A stretch of DNA of 64,000 nt. Source: Trichaptum fuscoviolaceum (lineage: Eukaryota > Basidiomycota > Agaricomycetes > Hymenochaetales > Trichaptaceae). The stretch spans positions 5,342,599-5,406,598 of the forward strand of contig CAJSYZ010000004.1 of NCBI GenBank assembly GCA_910574455.1, given 5' to 3'. The notes below the pieces were generated by a model, which saw nothing but the letters and a program-made list of their open reading frames with translations, made no database searches and had not been told where the DNA came from. Made by a program: the position numbers and the translations under genes. Below, piece after piece: positions 24,670 through 36,779 of the stretch. Position 1 is the first letter of the stretch; each line of letters begins with the position of its first letter.

Positions 24670-26510
24670 GGTCTTCAATAATAATGTCTACGAGAAAGTG
24701 ACTGCATTTGAGGCCCATCCTGACTACATTCGATGCCTTTTTTCCTCCCAACATTTAGCATTATGCTGACGGACTGCGATGATATGACGGTCAAGGACTG
24801 GGATAAACAGTGGAAGTGTTCAGGTGCGTACATCTACTGCTTCAAACTTAGACTTCATCTAATTATCTCTGAAGGCAGAAGGACACACACACTCCATCAT
24901 GAACCTTGTATTCAACCGCAAGGCAAGGACACCAACACCTTTGCCTCCTCTTGTCTTGATCGCACCGTGAAGATGTGGTCGCTCGGTTCCTCGACGCCGA
25001 ATTTCACCTACGTCGACTTCCACCCCGGTGCAGACAAGCCATACATTGTCACGAGCGGTGACGACCGAACAATAAAAGTCTGGGACTACCTCAGCAACAC
25101 CTGTTTACAGACATTGGAGGGACACACCAACAATGTCTCGTTTGCCGCATTCCACCCTGATCTGCCCTTGATCGTCGTTTGGAGGATGGTACGATCAAGA
25201 TCTGGTACCCGGACACGTACCGCCTCGAAAATACCTCGAGCTACGCTCTTGTACGCGCATGGTGCATTACCGTCCGACCGCAGGGGAACGAGGTTGGCGT
25301 AGGGTATGACGAAGGTGTGGTCGTGGTCAAACTTGGCCGTGACGAGCCTTCCACAAGCAAGTTTCCTCTCTTCATCCTAGACTTCTACACGCTAACATGG
25401 AATGATAGCCCAATATACCTGCTGGGCAACATCCCCGCTCACAACCGTGTTTATCTTGCCGATAAAGACATTAAATTGTTCGGTTACTCCCTGTCTTTGA
25501 ACCTCACCGAGTATCAGAGTGCAACCCTGCGTGGGGATATGGAGGCTGCGGAGGAGCTCCCGCCGACTGTACCGAAAGAGCAGCGGAGCAAAGTCGCGCG
25601 CTTCCTAGAAGCCCGAGGTACGTCTTTGATAACCATCGAATTCAGCAGAAAAACTGACTCAATCGTTCTCCTTTTCACAGATCTTAAGGAGCTCGCGTTA
25701 CAGGTTACAACAGACCCTGATCACAAGTTCGACCTCGCACTTCAACTCGACGATCTACACACGGCCCTGGAGATCGCACGTACCACACCCAAGCACGAGG
25801 CGGAGTCGAAGTGGAAGGCTGTCGGTGACCGCGCGCTGGCCGTCTGGCGCTTCGACCTCGCACGGGAATGCTTTGAGAATGCAGGGGATCTGAGCGCTCT
25901 CATGCTCCTTCTGTTAGCGATAGGCGACCGGGATGGTCTCAAGAAACTCGCTGAGCAAGCCGGTGAGTATTCATACCGTTTTAAATAGCTCTTTAGGTTT
26001 CTGAGGATTTATTGTAGAGGAGAAGGGCCAAAACAACCTTGCGTTCGCGAGTCGGCTGCAGCTCGGCGACGCGACTGCATGCGTCGACCTGCTGGTGAAG
26101 ACCGACAGAGCGCCGGAAGCTGCGCTCTTCGCTCGTACATTTGCGCCTAGGTATGTGATACATCTATTCAAAGGATGAAGAGGCTGTTTATTCCTTCCCT
26201 CAATACTCCTCGTAGCCTCGTCCCAAAGACCGTGAGTGCATGGCGGACAAATCTCGATTTAAAAGGCCGCAAAAAGATCGCGACAGCAATCGCATCACCC
26301 AAGGAAAACCCTGAGCTTTTCTCTGAAGGGTGGGCGGACGCACTAGAAAGAGAGAAGGTGATGGAAGCGCAGCAGGCTAGCATACAAGTGATCGGACATT
26401 CTGGTACGTGTCCCATTTTACCTGCTGCACACTGCAAATACTCATATTACAACGTCTTTTGGAGGCTCGAGGTTACCCGGAAAACGCATGATCCTCACGT
26501 ATTTTAGCAG
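24670..26510 (+). pseudogene. SEC27: COPI coat beta' subunit (Sec27/COPB2) pseudogene, module copy A
   Basis: COPI beta' is a WD40 and solenoid subunit of the vesicle coat for Golgi-to-ER transport. WD repeats are recognised in several frames: EKVTAFEAHPDYIRCL, DWDKQWKCSG, SSCLDRTVKMWSLGSSTPNF, VTSGDDRTIKVWDYLS, LEGHTNNVSFAAFHPDLPL, RLENTSSYALVRAWCITVRP, VVVVKLGRDEPS. The reading then jumps directly to NIPAHNRVYLADKDIKLFGY, so the second WD40 propeller is deleted (about 25350-25420). The solenoid follows with KVARFLEARG, KFDLALQLDDLHTALEIA, ALAVWRFDLARECFENAGD and a proper intron into EKGQNNLAFASRLQLGDA, ending ADALEREKVMEAQQA (26370). Stops and frameshifts interrupt the first 600 bp. It cannot encode a coat subunit. 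Confidence 0.85.
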
Positions 26511-26512
26511 AG

Positions 26513-28469
26513 GTGATGATCCTACGCATGTCCCACCCATCCCCGAATGTGCGCGAATACAACGTGGCCCTCGGCTTACTCCTCTTGTCTCATGCCCCCG
26601 GACAACCGATTACCGTTACGCTGGAGACGTACAATGAGACGCTCACTCGTCAGATTACGCCCAATGTTCGCACCTACAAGACTATGATTCTGGCATTGTG
26701 CGAGTGTGACAAGGAGGTCCAACGAGTCATCGGTCAGCTCGAATGGCGGCAAAGGCGGCGTGAATTCAATGCCAAGAGAGACACGTTGGATTTCCCAGAA
26801 TCGGAGCAGGTTCAATTGCTTCGTAAGGAAGATAACTTTGGCTCAGCATTGTTGATATTTGAAGCTGCCCAGAGCATCTATTGTGACGGTAAAAAGAGGA
26901 ACTTACCACTTGGAAAGGGAATCTATCATGTTCTCCGTTCTTGCGCGTTCATGGCAATGTCGACGCTGCAGTTCGTATCTGGACCCATATCGAAGACATC
27001 CCACATTTCCAACCCGATGCGATGTGCTATTTCCTGAGTACCTACGTGTCGACTGGCGCATAGAATCAGCACAAGTCGTGTTCACGGAGTTTCGTTTGAC
27101 CTGAGCCGAAGGTCGCGTCTTCTGGGACATTGCAGAAGGCGTCGTTCGACGCACATTCTTAGCGATGACGTACGCCCCGGACAGGCGCGTGCCGCGCAAA
27201 TGCTCGTGTGGATAAAGATGGTCGAGGCATATTTCCTGGCGAAACAACCGGTGAAGGTTATCGCACTTCTCGAGGAAATGATGGACACGAAAGCAAGCGT
27301 TCTGTTCGGCCTGGCCGATATACCCCCTCCTTGCACAGCGGTCTATACTGCCTCATAACCGGGTTTATACGGAACGATTTGGCCCTCGCGTGGTTCGATC
27401 GGATGCTGAAGCAGGACACAGTCGCCGCGCACGCTTTGGAACCTTCGCTGCGCACACCGCGCCCCAATCAAGCAGCCTGGAACACAATTCTCGAAGCACT
27501 GGCCAAGGAGAAGATGCTTCCCGAACTCAACCGTCTATACCGCACTCTGCTGGATGTTGCCGATAGCGACTGCTTGCATATCAGCGACTACGACCGGATC
27601 GCCGTCTTTGAGCTCAATGTTGAGCATCTCCGCCGCCATCCTGATCTTCCTAAGGAGGAGTTCGACGAGACCGCGTCTTACCTCCTCGACCGGGTGCTCA
27701 ATCTGGAATACCGCGCAGGTGCCATCCCGTATTCGCTCGGGCGCAGCCACCACGATTCGTTCATCGCCTTCCTCGGCGTCTTGGACCAGCGCGGTCACTA
27801 CGCCGACACCTTGCAGCTTCTCGAGAAGTTTGTCCAGTCAGGCGTGCAGTTCCTTAACGGCGCGAGGGCGTCTGGCGAGCTCAATGCGCAGATGAACGTC
27901 AGCAGACTGCGAGGCCTGCAGTCGGCGCTGCACAGCGCGATGGACAGAGTCCTCCTTATCAAGGACAAGGATGGGAATTACCGCACTCATGCGTTAGATT
28001 TCGTCACTCGCATCGGCTCAGTCATGACTGGATTGGATTTGCTTCCCGACATTCGCGCATGCACGTCGATCTTGCAGGCTTACAGCGCAGCTTCGCCAAA
28101 GGAGATGTCCCGTCTGTCCACCCAACAATGGTCCTTCTTATTCAATGTAGTGGCCGCATACGTCGAACTTCAGACCAGAGGTGACGTCGAAAGGATGAGG
28201 AACGCCGATAAGTTCTTCAGCCGCAGTGTTGACGAGTACTATCCAATAATCCAACGGTGAGCCCCCAGATAGCATGGACCCACAGCGAATCCAGTGCCGC
28301 CAACGACACTTTCCCGATGCCTGACGTGATTGACCGACTCATAGCCATTTTCGGGCGCCTGAACGACACGGAGAAGGGGCTGTACCGGGACGGACAGCGC
28401 GTGCTGAAGGAGCTCGAGAGCAACAGAAAAAAGCAGACCATGGGCTGGTACTCGATTGAGGATGTATGA
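26513..28469 (+). pseudogene. PPR-repeat protein pseudogene, module copy A
   Basis: This looks like a pentatricopeptide (PPR) protein; such proteins mostly bind organellar RNA. PPR-like helices include NVREYNVALGLLLLSHA, NVRTYKTMILALCECDKEV, NQAAWNTILEALAKEK and ELNRLYRTLLDVA. A long alpha-helical part follows (DYDRIAVFELNVEHLRRHP through RIGSVMTGLDLLPDIRA, 27590-28060). Frame changes occur near 26940-26960 and 27330-27350. Compared with copy B, copy A lacks the segment between ERMRN (28202) and KFFSRSVDEYYPI. The reading shifts again near 28255 and continues DTFPMPDVIDRLIAIFGRL to a stop at 28467-28469. It directly follows the COPI beta' pseudogene on the same strand. Confidence 0.65.
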
Positions 28470-29183
28470 TATCCGTTGTACAGTAGCTTATAAGAAAATG
28501 GAACTGATGCTATTGTTAAGACAATTGTGTGAAAATGTAGCTCATATAACCTTCATACAAACAACTATCGGACAGACACGCCAATACAGTAGATTTTAAT
28601 ACTCTTACATTTGATTCTAGCTGTATTTAAGTACTACATCAGACTGACAGCTTTACTATAATCTAATTACCAGAATGCTGTCAGTACGACGGAGGCCTTG
28701 TCAGATGGCAGCGTGATGATATCAGATGATATGCTGCCGTCTGAATGGCAGCTCCCTGATATTGCTAAATCGGGATGACAGCCGATTATATACGCCGGAA
28801 TCGTCCGAAATCGGCTACCATTTGGGAGCCCTTTTCCCGATGGTCATCACATCTTTTACTCTGATTACTTTTTTTACGAACATACACAGACTGTATCTCC
28901 CAGTTCCAAGTTTACAAAACCTCTGCAAGCGCTTCAGTTCCTTAGGTCCATTATGCCATGTTATTCATTGATTGACCTTTGCATTCCGACGGATCTAATT
29001 CAGCGCCATTGGCAATCGTCTAGTCCTAATTCTTGTGAATCTTCAGTTCAACCCTGGACATTCATTTAGACAAGATAGGCTGACTCTCCAAGATGAATCT
29101 CTGCGCCGAATTACCTATGCTATGTCTTAAAATCCAGGAGACCCGAGTTCTTGATGGGGCGTTTAGGAAATAACATACAGATG
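28470..29183. other. AT-rich, no recognised gene
   Basis: I see no coding family. Several short inverted and direct motifs of the type GATGACAGC/GCTGTCA and CCGAAATCGG occur at 28670-28820. Confidence 0.6.
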
Positions 29184-29946
29184 TACACAGGGTTACCAAA
29201 AGTGATGGTCACCCCCGTAAATCCAATGTTTTGCATTTTTCTCTACTTTAAATTGCTGTTAATACTCAAAAATATTTCCATACTATACACCATACTGTAG
29301 CATCGTGTATGAGAAATATGAGGTTGATAGCTTCTGTCAAAGAAGAAAAAAGACGATAACAAAGTTCTTGTAAAATGATTAAATTAGACAAATTCTAGAC
29401 CAGTATCCTCAATTTACAACAGATTTTTGTTTTTCATTCCTTCCAGAAATTTGCACGCTTTACCATTGAGATTAAAGATACCTTGTCTGATTTTACAATA
29501 ATTTTTGTGTTGCTAGTTAGTAGTTTATGCCGCATATATGCAAAAAAATGTCATTTTGACCAGATTTCAGTATCAATTTTTGTAAAAATCAGACATTGGC
29601 CTCCTACCTCACAACAAGTGACGTTAAAAATCCTGTAAAATCATGCATGCATTCCACTACCTATTCATTCACGTTAGAAAAGTTTCACATCTGTTGGGGC
29701 ATTGGTTGTATCTCCATCCTCTCTAAAATGTTGGAAATAGTGTGAATTTAGGCTAAATCTTCAGATTGAAGATATCTCATTGAATAAGATTGGCATCACA
29801 GAATATCTTGAAACTTCACATAGACATAGTGATCAGCATTCGTATGCTTGCCAAAATTTTGCAAGTGCAAATAATGTGTTGACAATAAGATAATGTACAA
29901 AAACATGTTTTTGAGGGGTGACCGTCACTTTTGGTAACCCTGTGTA
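29184..29946. mobile_element. TA-flanked MITE, Tc1/mariner-like
   Basis: The element at 29186-29944 (759 bp) has a 30-bp terminal inverted repeat with one mismatch (CACAGGGTTACCAAAAGTGA at the left and the complementary TCACTTTTGGTAACCCTGTG at the right). A TA dinucleotide flanks each side (29184-29185, 29945-29946). The interior is strongly AT-rich and has no transposase. A TA target duplication with about 30-bp TIRs fits non-autonomous Tc1/mariner elements; the superfamily is an inference. Confidence 0.8.
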
Positions 29947-31066
29947 AGTGCATCCAGAGCTATCCTCGTTCTGAAGTAACTGCTAAAACTTGCATAAGGT
30001 AGATGATCACGGGACATAATCTAACGTGTATACAACTTCACGAACAACCTCCTATCGAAAGTGAGCGATTAGCGAGGCGTCACCGGGCTTAACCGTTACC
30101 GGAGTAAATAGAGAAAGGCGGGCATTTCTTCCCGGGCCCCTTCTCTCCTACTGAGTCGAAAACTCCTAAGCTCGCGGGGTCTTGGCGTGCGTTTCGGAGC
30201 ATAACGAGGACGGAAGTGAACAGAGCAATCCAGATATCGAACCTTGGATCCGCTCAAACCTTCCTGATACGAGCTTCTTTGGGACACGGTCAGGGACTCG
30301 AGGGGAGATCATCGCTACCAGGTCGCCGCCGTTTCAAGCCATTTTCAACACCCGATCGTCAATGAGGACTAACTGCATCCTCGGCAGCGCCGGGAAACTG
30401 TCTCTATCCCTTTTGAATTCAACAAATTCTCCTCCGTATGGGGTTCATCACATATTCGTTCTAACCTACTCTTCTCGTTGCCACACCGAAGTTCCCGAGG
30501 AAGTGGGCTAGGATCGAAGACTTCATTATACAGCCACGTTGAAAGGGCCTACAGTAAGTTCGGGTTAAATCTGGCGCAATAAGCATCTTTGGGTTTCAGG
30601 ATTGTCTAAGTGCGAACATGTGGCTCCATAATGCGACGTCTCGGCCAATGGACGAAGGAAAACGATCGACCTGCGTGAAGTCGTTCTGGCAAAAATTACA
30701 ATTGTTTATCTCCTTCCGCTTCTCCCGCGTCTCCCACAATTCTTTCCCGCAATGAATCTGACCAATAACACGATCTTTTGTACTTCCACCGCTTCGTAAT
30801 ATTATGAAAGATGAGTAAGTTTACCTAGTCAATTCGGAGGTCATAGATAATTGATTAGAGATTTCTTGCAGACGGAGTTCTGCAAACATGACCGAGTGCA
30901 CGATTTCGATCCGATTCTCCACCAAGCTAGTATCACTGGCGAGTTAACTTACAGGGGATAATGGAGGATGAAATGAATACTAGCCAATTTGGGACACGTT
31001 ACTACTCATGGCCGCAGATGATGTGAGTTATGTTTCCGTTAGAGGCCGATCACCACACACCATACT
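29947..31066. other. No recognised gene
   Basis: The longest open frame (30182-30511, 109 codons) has no recognisable motif, and a minus frame overlaps its start. There is nothing I can support. Confidence 0.6.
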
Positions 31067-31569
31067 TTGCATCGTATTCTGTCAGGACAGTGTATCCGAT
31101 TCAATCCTTATTTGGATTTGTATCCGATACTTTACCATATTCGGAAAGTGTGCCAGTGGCGCAAAATCAGTAAAAAAAAATGGGCTGGGATAATGTTATA
31201 TTCAAAACCTGTGTTTACTAGTTACATGAGACTATTTATTTACTAGTTACAACGGCAAGGCGTTCCATACGCATGTCTACCGAGTCGGCGGGCGCGGGCA
31301 TGGGTGGGGGCTGTTCAAACTATAACTCCTTCTCGTTGTCGAATTGAACTGCTGACACGAAGACGTAGTCAGCTAGGATGGGGTGCCAGCGCTGAAGCTG
31401 ATAGGGATCATCGATGAGAACGCACTTGCTGATGTAGACTTCAGTCTTGATTTAAGGAGTGCAGGGATAGGCTGTGCCTTGTTCGCAACCTGCGTCCAGT
31501 TCCTACATACAGTGAAGATCAGTGACGAGCATCTTTCAAAGGACAAGCTACTTACACATCATTGAAGAA

Positions 31570-32400
31570 GATGCTATCCTTGGCATCTTTCATCGAGATG
31601 CAATGGTTGGGGTTCTTGGCAAGTAACCTTCGCATCAATGTGTATGCCGGGTAGAAGTCTTTGCTAAACCAATTGGGAAAAGAGGGTCGTCAAAGAGCAC
31701 CGTCTCCTGAAGGTGGTTCCGATCACGGCACGGAACGGATGCTGGAGGGTCAAGCAGTGAGTGGCGAAGACCATGAGGATGAAGAAAAAGACTCACTCTT
31801 CCGAAGACAAGCTCGTAGAAGATAACTTCGGCGGAGAAGTTGTCGGTCTTGTACGAGTAGTATTCGTTGCGAAGCATCACTGGTGCCATATACCCAGGAG
31901 TGCCACGCTCACCTGACGTGCGATGCCAGAAATCATCGGTCCCCATCGCCTCGAGAACAACGCCTATGACGTGTCGGAATACGTGCCCTAGACCTAAATT
32001 GCCAACGACTAATCGTCCGTGTTCGTCTAGAAAGATGTTCTCGGGCTTGATGTTGCAGTGGGCAATGTTATGATCCTGCATGACGCTCACGGCGTGACAC
32101 TGTAGAAGGTCAGCTAGAAGAACAAAGTTGATCAAAGAAAGGAAGGACGTACGAGCTGTGCCATGAGAAACTTGACCTCGTGCATCCGGAATAAAGTCTA
32201 TGAGTAGTACATGGCGTCCCTCAGTCACCTCCGGGAGCAAGGCCTTGTACGATCGTGAAGTTGAGCGGATCTGTGAAAGATTCTATCAAAGGGGTAAAAT
32301 AAGGTAAGTTAGTCGTCGTCAAATGAGAAGGATACACTTCTCTTTAAACACGAGCTCCCGGTGCTCTCCAGCTGTAATTGCGCGAGATGCAAGTACGGTG
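31570..32400 (-). pseudogene. Protein kinase fragment inside the 31-35 kb element
   Basis: The minus strand encodes a divergent relative of the module kinase: QDHNIAHCNIKPENIFLDE (catalytic-loop Asp replaced by Asn), GRLVVGNLGLGHVF in place of the DFG region, then RGTPGYMAPVMLRNEYY and TDNFSAEVIFYELVFGR. The C-lobe end lies in other frames (FPNWFSKDFYPAYTLMRRL near 31640-31680). The glycine loop and VAIK lysine were not found. Loss of the catalytic Asp and DFG, plus frame breaks, make it a dead fragment. It is more diverged from copies A-C than they are from each other. Confidence 0.7.
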
Positions 32401-33083
32401 AACTCAGCACTGGCAGCAACTGTTGGCATGCACCGTGAGAGAAACACGGTCTCGTGACTGTCAAACAAAGACGCGTCAGTCACATGTCTAAAATGAGGGC
32501 AGGCTACAATCGTTCCTTTTATGGTATGCTGAGGCAGCCGAAGCCTACCCGAAACATGGTGATTTTAGTAATACTTAAGACTCCCGGAAGACGATTGACA
32601 ACATATTCTCTTTTCCTTTGTTCCTCTACGTTGTTGCGAACAGGTATGTCTGTCCGTCTCTTGACCACGACGGACTCTGACCATCTGTGCGAGCTCAAGG
32701 GCCCTGTAATGGATGGTATTGACCTTTCTACAAATGTAAGATTTGTCTCTACTCTTTTCCAAGGGTCTGATTGTTCTTATTGTCCGTTTACTTGAGCATC
32801 CGATGCAAGCTAACTATGTGCTGCAATCCAGGTATCCAATACAACCTATGTATCCGACTTAAGTTAAGTATCCAATACATCTGAAATATAATCTAAAACT
32901 AATTTAAACTCTTTTTTCTACTTATTACTCTCTAATATGCTACCATATCTTTGCTTCATTTCTCTACTTACTCTTCCTTTCCGACACAATTTTATTGACC
33001 CAAATTTACTGTACTTTCTAACAATCCCTGTACATATATCTACTTACTCTTGAAATAACTATGAGAACTGTTTTCCAAATATG

Positions 33084-33158
33084 GTTGTGAATCGGATATA
33101 TAAATCTAAATAAGGAATCGGATACAACCCCAAATAAGGAATCGGATACAACTCCAAA
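33084..33158. repeat. Tandem ATAAGGAATCGGATACAA units, internal block
   Basis: Three degenerate units of about 23 bp are followed by GGCCTGCTAGCTTGCACAAGAGC. The reverse complement of that spacer recurs beside the matching block at 35094-35125. Further degenerate GTATCC(G/A)AT motifs lie at 32835-32880. Confidence 0.7.
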
Positions 33159-33769
33159 GGCCTGCTAGCTTGCACAAGAGCTTGGTAAGCAAACCCTGCA
33201 TGATGACAGGCTTCGCAAATTAGAAGTGTGCCATATGAAGAACGAGGATCTGCCAGGTGTTGTAGCACGCCACAACAAAATGCCAGTCACGGTAAGTCCT
33301 TCGCGTGAAGTTCTCTGTTTCTGTCGGTGTCCGCAAGCCCAAACTTGAACACCCCTTGACCAGTGCACTCTGCATAAATCTTGATCCAAAAGTGTATGTA
33401 ATTGTGCATATCCTACAAAACAGTATATATGAGTAGAACAGGAAGGAGAAGTACACAAAATTCGTAAGAACATAAGAGGCGACACAACGGATGAATATGG
33501 CAGAGCCTATTGAACAGTGCAAGAAAAAAAATGTGGAAACCAAGGAGCACAATTTTTGCAAAGCCGCTGATTCAAGTTTCGTTCAAGTTGTGCTAAGCTG
33601 CGGTTCTCGCGCTCTTGGATTGCGCATTGATCTTGTTGAAGTCGTTGTTGCTCTATTGTTCATCAATCAATCGTGAACGGACACAAAGTAGCAAAGATAA
33701 GATACTCACCAGACAAGAATTCCTTCTTCGCATTGGCTATCACTATAGTATCACATAGCTGGTTGGTTT

Positions 33770-34666
33770 AGCGTTGATAGGGAGCAGCTCCTTCACGCAA
33801 CTTGGCCGCATCAATCCCCATCTCGTGCCGGTACTCCTCGAACGAGCTCTGTATCTCTTCGACATTTCTTTCAAGTTCAGGATGTTCGAGTGGTTGGTCA
33901 TTCATTGATTCCGCGCAAAAGACGCCATTGCGCCACGTTCATATTGTTGAATCATGAGCTTATGAACAACCCATTCTTTCTTGTATGCCTGGACGGTTGC
34001 CTGATGTGATCTCTGTGTTTGCTCGAGCTGCGACGGGAGTTCCTGTATAACATCGTGAGCCTCACGGATAGCTTTATTCTGCTCCAACTCAAGACGGTCT
34101 TTGTACCGCCGTTCCTCCTTTTCCACCGAGGTCACATGTTATCTTTAGAAATATCTGGTTCTGCTCCTGAGCTGGTCAATAGACCTGTATAACACAAGGT
34201 TATTCGTTATGACTGTCTTGATAGTATCTGCTGGATTAATAGTCTCCAGACGGCAAAGTGGCATCCTGTCGACGCCCCAGTTCCTTCAGCAATGCATTAA
34301 TCTGTCGGCCCAGGTCCTTGAGTTGCTGATTTTGAGTGCATTATCTTGCTGGCTGCGCTTGTACTTCTGGTTGGACTCCTGTATGATTGCTGACATAGTG
34401 CCATAGTCTGAGATAGCTTCTCGAAGTTGAGAAGCTAGTTGTGCATTCGTTACACTGGCACAGAAGTGTACAGTTTCTGACATTAATTTACATACTTTAG
34501 TACAAGGCACTCGGTTTACAGTAAACTCCTTTGCCTGTGCGTAGTTCACTGAACAGTGGTCAGAAACGAGACACCTAGAGTCATCTATGAAACTCACAAT
34601 GTCCCTTAGTAACCGCCTCTCCACTAATACTTCGTCATAGTCCCAGGCTTCCCCCACTTCTGACAC
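33770..34666 (-). CDS. Coiled-coil protein, family not recognised (probably partial)
   Basis: The minus strand holds EVGEAWDYDEVLVERRLLRD and DSRCLVSDHCSVNYAQAKEF (34660-34510), then a segment ending SNSRTWADRLMHC. A second helical segment (VEKEERRYKDRLELEQNKAI through QQYERGAMASFARNQ, 34135-33905) follows. The end FEEYRHEMGIDAAKLREG reaches a stop near 33770. The heptad-like Glu/Lys/Gln-rich helices suggest a coiled coil. Stops lie between the segments, and introns were not convincingly placed. It looks like the C-terminal part of a larger protein. It lies inside the 31-35 kb element. No function is assigned. Confidence 0.35.
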
Positions 34667-35134
34667 GGTTTACAAAAGAGCTTGCTTTCGCGCACCTCGC
34701 CCATGAGTTCGTCCAGTTCCAGCGCTTGCTTTCGTTCTTCAACCGTTAATCTCGCATTTCTGCTGTCACTTCCTGTATGTTTAATTAGACAAATCAATTA
34801 TTTCAAGTCAATTAGAGAAATATTACACACCTGAGGAAAGATCACACAGTTCACAAGGACGAGCTTGAAGGTGGCTAGCAATTGCAACTGGGGGACGCGA
34901 GGTTGTGAGGATGGTTGGGGAAAGTGAGAGGGATGCGCGAATGGCTGGGTGGGGGCGCAAACGCGTTGTGTTGCTTTGTTGTGACGCAACACGCGTTTCT
35001 GGCAGCTCGGAGTTCCCCGGCGAGGATCCCAATCTGGTGCTTCCTTTCCGCAAAAGGCAAGCTTCTAATTAGCGAAGCCTGGCGCCATGCGGGCCTGCTT
35101 AGCAAGCTCTTGTGCAAACTAGCCAGCCAACCCC

Positions 35135-35205
35135 AAATAAGGAATCAGATACAACCCCAAATAAGGAATCGGATACAACCCTAAATAAGGATTGAATCGG
35201 ATACA
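35135..35205. repeat. Tandem CCCCAAATAAGGAATCGGATACAA units at right end of element
   Basis: Three units of about 23 bp lead directly into the right TIR (AAATAAGGATTGAATCGGATACACTGT). Arrays next to the TIRs are common in fungal DNA transposons and could be transposase binding sites; that role is inferred. Confidence 0.75.
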
Positions 35206-35230
35206 CTGTAATGACAGATTACGATACAAC

Positions 35231-36396
35231 TTATGAGCTGAGGTGCCTGTAGAGGCCGCTATGGCGCCACAAGCCCCATCAGGGATCATCCGAGAACCAT
35301 TCTAGCACTCATTCCAAGGCTAACTCTTCGCATAGTACTCGCAAACTCGCTCGCTTGAGCCAACCGGCACACCAACTCTCCCGATACCTAGCAGAGTCTC
35401 TCCGCAGAATGGCTGCTCTAAGGCATATCTGTTGTCTTCTTTTTGGAAAAATGGCCGTGATACCTGATCTCCCCGGTATGCTAGTGAGACTTGTGAGTGG
35501 CGTTCTTTTTTGTTGTTCTCCCTACTGGGACTTGTGAGACTGTGACTACCCGGGGACATCCTTGTCAACGTCCACTGGCTATGCAAAGCTCTCCATTTTC
35601 TGGTGTAGGATACAGACAGTACAGGCACGGCGCCGCACAGACTCTGCGACTGTGCAGCTATGCTATGCTACCTTTACCTTGTACTTCGTTTAGATCGGCT
35701 TTCAATGGGTAACTTCTTACCGGAACACAACTCCCTGCTTTGCGATCACCGTCCTCTAGCGTTTACGAGCACTGTGACCAGAGATTACAAAGAACGAGAT
35801 CTATGCTTGGCCGTCTTCACTATAGCTTATCTTCTCGGATACGCGACGAAAGCAATTCATCACAGTATCCGCTATTCACTCTTAATTACTCCTCTAGATC
35901 CTCCGACATTTAAGTGCGCGGATACCACACAGTGGTGTGGCGAGCTTCGTGACAATTGCCAATACATTCTCGTCATTACCGCCCTCAGCAATGTAATGAA
36001 CTCGCGGAGTTGTCATCGCCGACGTCCATGCAGTAATCCAAGACTTCGCATCGCCTACCAGTACCGCCAGGCGTTCGGATGCCTGTTATCTCCCTTCGCC
36101 TTCCACACTGCCAGCCTGATAAAACGATATGCAATCAAATCAGCTTGTCCGAGTTATCACTTCAGGCTCATTACTAGGCTGCTCTACATGACTAGTATGA
36201 AACCAACGAGGCAATGACATACACCGCGAGCTAGAATTCCAAACATGCATTCACCCGATCTCACATACAGTATAGCCTGTATATTGTAATGTATGACGCT
36301 CTATCATTAATGGAGTCCCTACGGCAGCCGAGCCCGAGCGTGCATCCCCACATTACGACGTCACGAAGCACACCGCACCTCCTAGGCGAGGCTGTA
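35231..36396. other. No recognised gene
   Basis: An open frame of 185 codons at 35660-36217 (+) is the longest here, but it has no recognisable domain, an atypical composition and no conserved motif. I do not call it a gene with confidence. Confidence 0.5.
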
Positions 36397-36779
36397 CATC
36401 ATCGGGAAAAAGGGAAACAGATTATGTAGGATTACGGACAATTACGGAGATTATAAGACAGCTGTCATGCTTATTATAGATTACAATACAGCATCCGGCT
36501 TATCCCGTGATTATAATTGCATCATAAAGCTTATATATTTAACATTTAATATAATCCTTCATAAGGCTTACACGGAGATTATAATCCTGCTATCATGCTT
36601 ATGTCCCCTTGTAAGAATGGCATCTTGCTTATGTCCATCATATAATGTTGCTAAAATGTCATATAATGTTCTGAAAGGTATATAGACCTATTATAAGAGA
36701 GACATAAGCTAGATACATGTCTTACATTCAAATACAGAGTATATAAAGTTCATAAGGTCTGATAAGCCTCAAGCAAACA

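Larger units (their letters stand above)
31067..35230. mobile_element. 4.2-kb TIR element with satellite-like ends and captured gene fragments
   Basis: Both ends carry an inverted repeat of about 64 bp. On the left it runs from 31067 through ACAGTGTATCCGATTCAATC (31087) to about 31129. The right end at 35167-35230 is its reverse complement with few mismatches. Next to the right TIR is a short tandem array of CCCCAAATAAGGAATCGGATACAA units (35135-35205). Similar units occur at 33090-33158. No transposase was recognised. It contains a kinase fragment and a coiled-coil protein, both on the minus strand. I did not find a clear target site duplication, so the exact outer ends are uncertain. Confidence 0.6.

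Noticed and set aside
30182..30511. A 109-codon open frame on the + strand
   Set aside because: An overlapping minus-strand frame of comparable openness covers its start, and no motif is visible.
33084..35205. CRISPR-like array from the spaced 23-bp repeats
   Set aside because: Units are degenerate, directly tandem with no unique spacers of constant length, and lie beside transposon ends in a eukaryotic genome.
35660..36217. A 185-codon open frame on the + strand
   Set aside because: No recognisable domain or repeated motif, no splice context and a composition unlike the clear genes in this window. It could be chance in a stop-poor stretch.
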